From: Corallium rubrum
Taxonomy: Eukaryota; Cnidaria; Anthozoa; Scleralcyonacea; Coralliidae
Length of the DNA stretch: 64,000 nucleotides
Assembly: GCA_964035015.1 (NCBI GenBank)
Contig: CAXIUP010000107.1
Location: forward strand, 555,001 to 619,000
Reading direction: 5' to 3'
The notes beneath the pieces are model-generated. The model did not search any database, was not told the origin of the DNA, and worked only from the letters and a program-made list of their open reading frames with translations. The position numbers and the translations under genes are program-made. Shown piece after piece: positions 43,642 through 54,185 of this stretch (position 1 is its first letter; every line of letters begins with the position of its first letter).

Positions 43642-44817
43642 AAGACAACTGATGAACCAATGAGCCGCCGTTGTGGGACTTGCGGATAATCGTATCGTGT
43701 TACTTGTTTAAGTAACAGAAATGAAACGCTAGTGTTTGATGAAGAAACCAGTGCTTTACCGGTGTTTCACAGCCCATTCACGTGACGAAATGGAGCTGTC
43801 TGATTGAGTAAAATCCTCATGAATTACTAATGAATTTGAGAACGATTTACGGTTTACACTCAACATAATTAATATATATTCAATAGTTTTATTCAAATAG
43901 GTGTAAATCGTTAACCGTGTCGGCAATTAATTAGGTGACTCTTGAAGATCAGACACTCTCCTACATCATATTTAAACAACACATGTAAATGCAATATACA
44001 ACAATATACAACAGATAAGATGCGTCACGGGGCATAGTTATTGCAACATGACACACGTTCAGGGGTATCTATATTCTACTTGTTTTCATGGCATCGTGTT
44101 TATTAACGTAAAACTGAATACGCGAGCTATTAACGCTGCATTGACCCTGTTAGAGTTTCACACCCTTGCGACCGCCCTCCATTGTATATATATATGGAAA
44201 ACAGGGATTACCCAATCTCGCAAAGAGCCGTTAAACAGGTACCAAAATCTTATAAAATAGTTTTCGCAGTGAAAACAGGAGTTCAGACGTTTGGACATAT
44301 AAACTTCTCTAAAATAATAAGATAAAAGTCAGCGAAAGGATCACCCGTGAGTATAAATAAGACCTTTTCGTTTTCAGACAATCAGTGACAAAACCCTTTG
44401 GACATTTCTCCTAATTAAAGGATATCTCCCCCCCCCCTTTTCAATGTTTAATGGCCAAAGTATCGCTGTCTACATTACGCATGCCTTCATAACTACATGA
44501 TCTTGTTGTACACCAACATTGAAAAGCGGGGAGGGGGTCAACGGATTATGTTTATGTAATTTTCCATAAAATAAATTATTATTTAATGTGTCTGAAGAGG
44601 TTTTGTCACTAATTGTCCGGAAAAAAAAAAGTCAATTTCACTTAAGTGTTTCCTCCTCAACTATACAGAAATACAATATGATATTTCATGAACGTTTGCA
44701 TGCAACTGCACAAAAATATATCTCCTTAAATAATAATTCTTATAAGTATACTAATTTAATGACGTCATAATAGCGCTCTTTTAAGATCTTGCTGGAGGAA
44801 AGAGTTTACACTTACTA

Positions 44818-45105
44818 GTGGCTATAGTGCATGGAAAAGGTGTTATTTATGAAGAGGTATATGAAAAGATGTCTGTACAATATTTTGCCCAGTTTATACG
44901 TCGATCGTTTGCAATTCTTTTTGAAATTGCCGGTAAGGGAGAATGTGACAACAAAATATTTGTGATGGACAATGAGCCGTCACAGACGTCAGTGAAAGCA
45001 AACCGTGCCTTGCGCTCTGTTAACGCAGCAATGCGAACAATTCAGCCAAGATCTCCTGACCTGACAAACACGCAGAACGAGTTTTGGAAATGGCTTCTCA
45101 AATGA
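44818..45105 (+). pseudogene. Array unit 7 transposase fragment
   Basis: Same 95-codon form as units 4 and 6. Confidence 0.8.
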
Positions 45106-46285
45106 AAGACAACTGATGAACCAATGAGCCGCCGTTGTGGGACTTGCGGATAATCGTATCGTGTTACTTGTTTAAGTAACAGCAATGAAACGCTAGTGTT
45201 TGATGAAGAAACCAGTGCTTTACCGGTGTTTCACAGCCCATTCACGTGACGAAATGGACCTGTCCGATTGAGTAAAATCCTCATGAATTATTAATGAATT
45301 TGAGAACGACTTACGTTTTACACTCAACATAATTAATATATATTCAATAGTTTTATTCAAATAGGTGTAAATCGTTAACCGTGTCGGCAATTAATTAGGT
45401 GACTCTTGAAGATCAGACACTCTCCTACATCATATTTAAACAACACATGTAAATGCAATATACAACAATATACAACAGATAAGATGCGTCACGGGGCATA
45501 GTTATTGCAACATGACACACGTTCAGGGGTATCTATATTCTACTTGTTTTCATGGCATCGTGTTTATTAACGTAAAACTAAATACGCGAGCTATTAACGC
45601 TGCATTGACCCTGTTAGAGTTTCACACCCTTGCGACCGCCCTCCATTGTATATATATATATGGAAAACAGGGATTACCCAATCTCGCAAAGAGCCGTTAA
45701 ACAGGTACCAAAATCTTATAAAATAGTTTTCGCAGTGAAAACAGGAGTTCAGACGTTTGGACATATAAACTTCTCTAAAATAATAAGATAAAAGTCAGCG
45801 AAAGGATCACCCGTGAGTATAAATAAGACCTTTTCGTTTTCAGACAATCAGTGACAAAACCCTTTGGACATTTCTCCTAATTAAAGGATATCTCCCCCCC
45901 CCCCCTTTTCAATGTTTAATGGCCAAAGTATCGCTGTCTACATTACGCATGCCTTCATAACTACATGATCTTGTTGTACACCAACATTGAAAAGCGGGGA
46001 GGGGGTCAACGGATTATGTTTATGTAATTTTCCATAAAATAAATTATTATTTAATGTGTCCAAAGAGGTTTTGTCACTAATTGTCCGGAAAAAAAAAAGT
46101 CAATTTCGCTTAAGTGTTTCCTCCTCAACTATACAGAAATACAATATGATATTTCATGAACGTTTGCATGCAACTGCACAAAAATATATCTCCTTAAATA
46201 ATAATTCTTATAAGCAAACTAATTTAATGATGTCATAATAGCGCTCTTTTAAGATCTTGCTGGAGGAAAGCGTTTACACTTACTA

Positions 46286-46573
46286 GTGGCTATAGTGCAT
46301 GGAAAAGGTGTTATTTATGAAGAGGTATATGAAAAGATGTCTGTACAATATTTTGCCCAGTTTATACGTCGATCGTTTGCAATTCTTTTTGAAATTGCCG
46401 GTAAGGGAGAATGTGACAACAAAATATTTGTGATGGACAATGAGCCGTCACAGACGTCAGCAAAAGCAAAACGTGCCTTGCGCTCTGTTAACGCAGCAAT
46501 GCGAACAATTCAGCCAAGATCTCCTGACCTGACAAACACGCAGAACGAGTTTTGGAAATGGCTTCTCAAATGA
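46286..46573 (+). pseudogene. Array unit 8 transposase fragment
   Basis: 95 codons, VMDN with AKAKRALRS; matches unit 9. Confidence 0.8.
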
Positions 46574-47755
46574 AAGACAACTGATGAACCAATGAGCCGC
46601 CGTTGTGGGACTTGCGGATAATCGTATCGTGTTACTTGGTTTAAGTAACAGCAATGAAACGCTAGTGTTTGATGAAGAAACCAGTGCTTTACCGGTGTTT
46701 CACAGCCCATTCACGTGACGAAATGGACCTGTCCGATTGAGTAAAATCCTCATGAATTATTAATGATTTGAGAACGACTTACGTTTTACACTCAACATAA
46801 TTGATATATATTCAATAGTTTTATTCAAATAGGTGTAAATCGTTAACCGTGTCGGCAATTAATTAGGTGCCTCTTGAAGATCAGACACTCTCCTACATCA
46901 TATTTAAACAACACATGTAAATGCAATATACAACAATATACAACAGATAAGATGCGTCACGGGGCATAGTTATTGCAACATGACACACGTTCAGGGGTAT
47001 CTATATTCTACTTGTTTTCATGGCATCGTGTTTATTAACGTAAAACTAAATACGCGAGCTATTAACGCTGCATTGACCCTGTTAGAGTTTCACACCCTTG
47101 CGACCGCCCTCCATTGTATATATATATATGGAAAACAGGGATTACCCAATCTCGCAAAGAGCCGTTAAACAGGTACCAAAATCTTATCAAATAGTTTTCG
47201 CAGTGAAAACAGGAGTTCGGACGTTTGGACATATAAACTTCTCTAAAATAATAAGATAAAAGTCAGCGAAAGGATCACCCGTGAGTATAAATAAGACCTT
47301 TTCGTTTTCAGACAATCAGTGACAAAACCCTTTGGACATTTCTCCTAATTAAAGGATATCTCCCCCCCCCCCCCCCTTTTCAATGTTTAATGGCCAAAGT
47401 ATCGCTGTCTACATTACGCATGCCTTCATAACTACATGATCTTGTTGTACACCAACATTGAAAAGCGGGGAGGGGGTCAACGGATTATGTTTATGTAATT
47501 TTCCATAAAATAAATTATTATTTAATGTGTCCGAAGAGGTTTTGTCACTAATTGTCCGGGGGAAAAAAGTCAATTTCGCTTAAGTGTTTCCTCCTCAACT
47601 ATACAGAAATACAATATGATATTTCATGAACGTTTGCATGCAACTGCACAAAAATATATCTCCTTAAATAATAATTCTTATAAGCAAACTAATTTAATGA
47701 TGTCATAATAGCGCTCTTTTAAGATCTTGCTGGAGGAAAGCGTTTACACTTACTA

Positions 47756-48043
47756 GTGGCTATAGTGCATGGAAAAGGTGTTATTTATGAAGAGGTATAT
47801 GAAAAGATGTCTGTACAATATTTTGCCCAGTTTATACGTCGATCGTTTGCAATTCTTTTTGAAATTGCCGGTAAGGGAGAATGTGACAACAAAATATTTG
47901 TGATGGACAATGAGCCGTCACAGACGTCAGCAAAAGCAAAACGTGCCTTGCGCTCTGTTAACGCAGCAATGCGAACAATTCAGCCAAGATCTCCTGACCT
48001 GACAAACACGCAGAACGAGTTTTGGAAATGGCTTCTCAAATGA
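47756..48043 (+). pseudogene. Array unit 9 transposase fragment
   Basis: Same form as unit 8. It also shares AAGCAAACTAATTTAATG just upstream, so units 8 and 9 look like recent sisters. Confidence 0.8.
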
Positions 48044-49219
48044 AAGACAACTGATGAACCAATGAGCCGCCGTTGTGGGACTTGCGGATAATCGTATCGT
48101 GTTACTTGTTTAAGTAACAGAAATGAAACGCTAGTGTTTGATGAAGAAACCAGTGCTTTACCGGTGTTTCACAGCCCATTCACGTGACGAAATGGAGCTG
48201 TCCGATTGAGTAAAATCCTCATGAATTATTAATGAATTTGAGAACGATTTACGGTTTACACTCAACATAATTAATATATATTCAATAGTTTTATTCAAAT
48301 AGGTGTAAATCGTTAACCGTGTCGGCAATTAATTAGGTGACTCTTGAAGATCAGACACTCTCCTACATCATATTTAAACAACACATGTAAATGCAATATA
48401 CAACAATATACAACAGATAAGATGCGTCACGGGGCATGTTATTGCAACATGACACACGTTCAGGGGTATCTATATTCTACTTGTTTTCATGGCATCGTGT
48501 TTATTAACGTAAAACTGAATACGCGAGCTATTAACGCTGCATTGACCCTGTTAGAGTTTCACACCCTTGCGACCGCCCTCCATTGTATATATATATATGG
48601 AAAACAGGGATTACCCAATCTCGCAAAGAGCCGTTAAACAGGTATCAAAATCTTATAAAATAGTTTTCGCAGTGAAAACAGGAGTTCGGACGTTTGGACA
48701 TATAAACTTCTCTAAAATAATAAGATAAAAGTCAGCGAAGGGATCACCCGTGAGTATAAATAAGACCTTTTCGTTTTCAGACAATCAGTGACAAAACCCT
48801 TTGGACATTTCTCCTAATTAAAGAATATCTCCCCCCCCCTTTTCAATGTTTAATGGCCAAAGTATCGCTGTCTACATTAGGCATGCCTTCATAACTACAT
48901 GATCTTGTTGTACACCAACATTGAAAAGCGGGGAGGGGGTCAACGAATTATATTTATGTAATTTTCCATAAAATAAATTATTATTTAATGTGTCTGAAGA
49001 GGTTTTGTCACTAATTGTCCGGAAAAAAAAAAGTAAATTTCGCTTAAGTGTTTCCTCCTCAACTATACAGAAATACAATATGATATTTCATGAACGTTTG
49101 CATGCAACTGCACAAAAATATATCTCCTTAAATAATAATTCTTATAAGCATATTAATTTAATGATGTCATAATAGCGCTCTTTTAAGATCTTGCTGGAGG
49201 AAAGCGTTTACACTTACTA

Positions 49220-49489
49220 GTGGCTATGGTGCATGGAAAAGGTGTTATTTATGAAGAGGTATATGAAAAGATGTCTGTACAATATTTTGCCCAGTTTATA
49301 CGTCGATCGTTTGCAATTCTTTTTGAAATTGCCGGTAAGGGAGAATGTGACAACAAAATATTTGTGATGCACAATGAGCCGTCACAGACGTCAGCGAAAG
49401 CAAAACGTGCCTTGCGCTCTGTTAACGCAGCAATGCGAACAATTCAGCCAAGATCTCCTGACCTGACAAACACGCAGAACGAGTTTTAG
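49220..49489 (+). pseudogene. Array unit 10 transposase fragment (early stop)
   Basis: VMHN as in units 1 and 2, and the same TAG after NEF as in unit 1. Confidence 0.8.
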
Positions 49490-50687
49490 AAATGCCTTCT
49501 CAAATGAAAGACAACTGATGAACCAATGAGCCGCCGTTGTGGGACTTGCGGATAATCGTATCGTGTTACTTGTTTAAGTAACAGAAATGAAACGCTAGTG
49601 TTTGATGAAGAAACCAGCGTTTTACCGGTGTTTCACAGCCCATTCACGTGACGAAATGGAGCTGTTTGATTGAGTAAAATCCTCATGAATTAGTAATGAA
49701 TTTGAGAACGATTTACGGTTTACACTCAACATAATTAATATATATTCAATAGTTTTATTCAAATAGGTGTAAATCGTTAACCGTGTCGGCAATTAATTAG
49801 GCGACTCTTGAAGATCAGACACTCTCCTACATCATATTTAAACAACACATGTAAATGCAATATACAACAATATACAACAGATAAGATGCGTCAAGGGGCA
49901 TAGTTATTGCAACATGACACACGTTCAGGGGTATCTATATTCTACTTGTTTTCATGGCATCGTGTTTATTAACGTAAAACTGAATACGCGAGCTATTAAC
50001 GCTGCATTGACCCTGTTAGAGTTTCACACCCTTGCGACCGCCCGCCATTGTATATATATATATGGAAAACAGGGATTACCCAATCTCGCAAAGAGCCGTT
50101 AAACAGGTACCAAAATCTTATAAAATAGTTTTCGCAGTGAAAACAGGAGTTCGGACGTTTGGACATATAAACTTCTCTAAAATAATAAGATAAAAGTCAG
50201 CGAAAGGATCACCCGTGAGTATAAATAAGACCTTTTTCGTTTTCAGACAATCAGTGACAAAACCCTTCGGACATTTCTCCTAATTAAAGGATACATCCCC
50301 CACCCCCCCTTTTCAATGTTTAATGGGCAAAGTATCGCTGTTTACATTATGCATGCCTTCATAACTACATGATCTTGTTGTACACCAACATTGAAAAGCG
50401 GGCAGGGGGTCAACGGATTATGTTTATGTAATTTTCCATGAAATAAATTATTACTTAATGTGTCCGAAGAGGTTTTGTCACTAATTGTCCGGAAAAAAAA
50501 GTCAATTTCGCTTAAGTGTTTCCTCCTCAACTATACAGAAATACAATATGATATTTCATGAACGTTTGCATGCAACTGCACAAAAATATATCTCCTTAAA
50601 TAATAATTCTTATAAGCATACTAATTTAATGACGTCATAATAGCACTCTTTTAAGATCTTGCTGGAGGAAAGCGTTTACACTTACTA

Positions 50688-50906
50688 GTGGCTATAGTGC
50701 ATGGAAAAGGTGTTATTTATGAAGAGGTATATGAAAAGATGTCTGTACAATATTTTGACCAGTTTATACGTCGATCGTTTGCAATTATTTTTGAAATTGC
50801 CGGTAAGGGAGAATGTGACAACAAAATATTTGTGATGGGCAATGAGCCGTCACAGACGTCGGCGAAAGCAAAATGTGCCTTGCGCTCTGTTAACGCAGCA
50901 ATGTGA
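50688..50906 (+). pseudogene. Array unit 11 transposase fragment (early stop)
   Basis: The most diverged fragment: VMGN, FDQFIRRSFAIIF, and TGA replacing the codon after NAAM. This unit also has the longest TA tract (about 51515-51545). Confidence 0.8.
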
Positions 50907-51511
50907 ACAATTCAGCCAAGATCTCCTGACCTGACAAACACGCAGAACGAGTTTTGGAAATGGCTTCTCAAATGAAAGACAACTGATGAACCAATGAGCC
51001 GACGTTGTGGGACTTGCGGATAATCGTATCGTGTTACTTGTTTAAGTAACAGAAATGAAACGCTAGTGTTTGACGAAGAAACCAGTGTTTTACCGGTGTT
51101 TCACAGCCCATTCACGTGACGAAATGGAGCTGTTTGATTGAGTAAAATCCTCATGAATTATTAATGATTTGAGAACGATTTACGGTTTACACTCAACATA
51201 ATTAATATATATTCAATAGTTTTATTCAAATAGGTGTAAATCGTTAACCGTGTCGGCAATTAATTAGGCGACTCTTGAAGATCAGACACTCTCCTACATA
51301 TTTAAACAACACATGTAAATGCAATATACAACAATATACAACAGATAAAACGCGTCAAGGGGCATAGTTATTGCAACATGACACACGTTCAGGGGTATCT
51401 ATATTGTACTTGTTTTCATGGCATCGTGTTTATTAACCTAAAACTGAATACGCGAGCTATTAACGCTGCATTGACCCTGTTAGAGTTTCACACCCTTGCG
51501 ACTGCCCTCCA

Positions 51512-51547
<36 letters not shown>

Positions 51548-51728
51548 AAAACAGGGATTACCCAATCTCGCAAAGAGCCGTTAAACAGGTACCAAAATCT
51601 TATAAAATAGTTCTCGCAGTGAAAACAGGAGTTCGGACGTTTGGACATATAAACTTCTCTAAAATAATAAGGTAAAAGTCAGCGAAAGGATCACCCGTGA
51701 GTATAAATAAGACCTTTTCGTTTTCAGA

Positions 51729-51966
51729 CAATCAGTGACAAAACCCTTTGGACATTTCTCCTAATTAAAGGATATATCCCCCCCCTCCTTTTCAATGTTG
51801 AATGGCCAAAGTATCGCTGTCTACATTACGCATGCCGTCATAACTACATGATCTTGTTGTACACCAACATTGAAAAAGGGGGAGGGGGTCAGCGGATTAT
51901 GTTTATGTAATTTTCCATAAAATAAATCATTATTTAATGTGTCCGAAGAGGTTTTGTCACTAATTG
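51729..51966. repeat. Terminal (12th) bookend module closing the array
   Basis: 238 bp, CAATCAGTGACAAAACCC...GAGGTTTTGTCACTAATTG, followed by the closing TA. It shares AATGTTGAATGG with the first module at 35567, where all inner modules have AATGTTTAATGG. Confidence 0.9.
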
Positions 51967-52095
51967 TAGGTGTCTTTTAACATACCAGAAGTTGTGCTTA
52001 ACACACCTTAAGGTGTGTCTTTCAACACTTAAGGTGTGTTAGAAAACCTAACTTAAGGTGTGTTAACATTTGGACAAGAAAAAGTGTGTTAATGT
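51967..52095. repeat. AAGGTGTGTT palindrome island, right part
   Basis: Contains the perfect 20-base palindrome AACACACCTTAAGGTGTGTC/T form near 52001-52020 and further AAGGTGTGTT copies. It ends near TTTGGACAAGAAAAAGTGTG. It continues the island broken by the array at 35566. Confidence 0.85.
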
Positions 52096-52129
52096 AGAAT
52101 ATTGTACTGCATAACTATTGATAAAATGT

Positions 52130-52344
52130 TTTGTAGAGTAGCTTGTAGAATTCCAAAGAATATGCTATTGTATATCTTGTAAGATAGCTTATAGAATATT
52201 CCAAATTATTTTCTATTACATCTTATAGCATATCCTATAGAATATTCCATAGAGGATCCAATAGAATACGTCCCAAAATCTAATAGAATATTGTATAGAA
52301 TTTTTTAATGGAATATTCTATTGGATATTTTCGTAAGGGGAACT
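52130..52344. repeat. TATTCTATAGAATA-rich repeat block
   Basis: Overlapping palindromic words built from TAGAATATTC and CCTATAGAATATTCC. It ends ATTTTCGTAAGGGG, the same closing words as the next block, so the two are probably related elements. Confidence 0.75.
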
Positions 52345-52640
52345 TGCTTTGTTTTTCTCGCTGATGAATTTCCATAGGATTTGCTCAACAGGAAATCCTA
52401 TAGGATTCAATGGGAAATCCTATAGGAATTCCTATAGGACTCAATAGGAAATCCTATAGGATTCAATAGGAAATCCTATAGGAATTCCTGTAGGAATTCG
52501 TATTAGATTTGACCCAGTTTCCTATAGGATTCAATAGGAAATCCTATAGGAAATCCTATAGGATTCAATAGGAAATCCTATAGGATATTGGGCCAAAATC
52601 TAATAGGAATTCCTACAGGATTTTTTCGTAAGGGATATTA
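52345..52640. repeat. CCTATAGGA palindrome array
   Basis: Nine exact CCTATAGGA words, mostly as AAATCCTATAGGATTCAA or AAATCCTATAGGAATTCC, at about 52400-52590. It closes with TTTTTTCGTAAGGG. Confidence 0.85.
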
Positions 52641-52789
52641 CTTTTGATCTCCTCATCTAGATCTTTATTAAGTGGTTCTGCTACAATTGGTCTTTTGGTA
52701 AATAATTGACCAAAATTAAATCTACCAACTAATATTTTTGTATTTTCTGCAGGTTTTAGAATGGTTGTGCTTTTGATAAATTTTAACTA

Positions 52790-53690
52790 ACTCGTGTAAC
52801 TTGGTTCTGTTTCCTCATCCGGAAGATAGACTTGTACATGGTTATCTATAAATTCTATGTAAGCTTCTTTGTTGTCAGATGTAAGTTTGGGGCAATCAGA
52901 AGTCCATATTAATGCATGTAAATGAAGAGACCCTCTCATTTGAAATTCAATTCGGAGTGCATAATATATTATTTTACTATTGGATTTTTTTGACTAAGCA
53001 GAAGTTCAGTGAAAAATGTTTCAACTCTATGTTGAAAATGCTTTGCAACCACAACAGGATTAAGATTTAGCATTGAACATCTTTCATTGTAAGATAAAGC
53101 TTCAGTTTGCTCATCAGTCATGTTTTGCCTTTTTTTCTAGCTATAATCTGAAACAACTCAGACCATCGAAGATCAGCACATGATAATGTCCTAAACCATG
53201 TTGGAATCCCAAGTTGCTTTACCATGGCTACTATTCGTGCCTGGGATTTACCTTTAAAATAAATATGCCTGTTCTTGACAAATTAAATTTTTTAGCTTGT
53301 TTACATGTGATTTCATTTGTGATGCACTGACAGGTTGGCCATGAATTTCTTTAAGGCTATATTAACACTGTCTAATACCTTTTTCTGTTCTATTATAAAT
53401 TGTGCAAAGAAAATATATTCTGGATTCATAGCAAACTTCCACTGTAATGCAAAAGTCAAGCATTAAAAAGTACTTTACTGGTGATAATTTAATTTTTCAA
53501 TCATTAGTATACTCAAACCGTCCTTTTGGAAACAACACTGGAAATGCTAGCTCTTCACATTTCTTATCGGTCATCAGTGATACAGGATGTCTATTTTCTC
53601 TAGGTGCAATATTGTATACTTGTATTGTAACAGGATAATCTGGTAATACAGACTGCAAACATGTTTCATTGGTTGGTTGTCTATGTGTTT
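52790..53690 (-). pseudogene. Helitron-like Rep fragment, degraded
   Basis: Reverse strand, in changing frames: VYNIAPRENRHPVSLM and CEELAFPVLFPKGRF, then NPEYIFFAQFIIEQKKVLDS, KQLGIPTWFRTLSCADLRW and finally MRGSLHLHALIWTSD. This is the order of the Helitron-like N-terminal region leading into the HUH nuclease motif (here H-L-H within GSLHLHALIW). Several stops and frameshifts separate the blocks, and the fragment ends at about 52790. The relaxase tyrosines and the helicase are missing. Dead remnant of a rolling-circle transposon. Confidence 0.85.
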
Positions 53691-53699
53691 TTTAAAAAT

Positions 53700-54080
53700 G
53701 TAAAATAAAAGTAAAAGTAAATCATAAGGTTCAGGTATTTGGATCCTGGCTGTGACTTACCATCCTTGGTGTATTGTGTTGGTGAATAGTGGTGGAAAAT
53801 GGTTAATAGTTTGAGGTTTAAGGTGTTAGGGATTGAGATTATGGAGGTTGGGGTTGGGGTTAAGAGGGTTATGTTTAGAGTTGAAGTTATGTTTTAGAAG
53901 TGGACTTTAAGTTATGGGTTGGGGGTGGGGGGTTAGTATTATAATTTATTTTTATTTTTAAATTTAATTATAACTTATTTTAATTTGTGAAAAACTTGAG
54001 CTGATAATTGTGAATAAGGTCAGGGTCAGGGTTAGGTTTAGGGCAGGCGGTGTGCGGCCTACGATCGCAAAGCATGATCC
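53700..54080. other. G/T-rich low-complexity stretch
   Basis: Degenerate GGTTA/GGGTTA words (about 53780-54050), not a regular telomeric repeat. It precedes the nuclease gene; no promoter element could be fixed. Confidence 0.6.
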
Positions 54081-54185
54081 AAAATGAAATTCGAGTCATT
54101 TTATGCATGGACGCAGTCAAGCGAAGTTAGTGAACACTTTATAGCCGATCAATACAGCCTGCGCTCAAGCGATCAATATACCTAT

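Larger units (their letters stand above)
35567..51966 (+). repeat. 16.4-kb tandem array of a bookended Tc1-like element
   Basis: Eleven units of 1464-1481 bp start at 35567, 37045, 38513, 39979, 41443, 42913, 44379, 45845, 47313, 48782 and 50248, with a twelfth terminal module at 51729-51966. Each unit begins with a 238-bp module bounded by CAATCAGTGACAAAAC and GTTTTGTCACTAATTG. Inside is an inverted pair, C-tract/TTTTCAATGTT and AACATTGAAAAG/G-tract. The ~1.23-kb interior carries a DDE transposase fragment and a variable TA microsatellite. The whole array is flanked by one TA on each side (35565-35566 and 51967-51968); inner junctions have TTCAGA before a module and TCCGG after it, not TA. 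Confidence 0.95.

Noticed and set aside
36708-51584. A 62-70 codon frame starting MTHVQGYLYSTCFHGIVF repeated in every array unit
   Set aside because: Conserved only because the units are near-identical; it runs through a TA microsatellite of variable length and has no recognisable domain.
53780-54050. Possible interstitial telomeric repeat (GGTTAGGG-like words)
   Set aside because: The words are irregular with no run of exact TTAGGG units.
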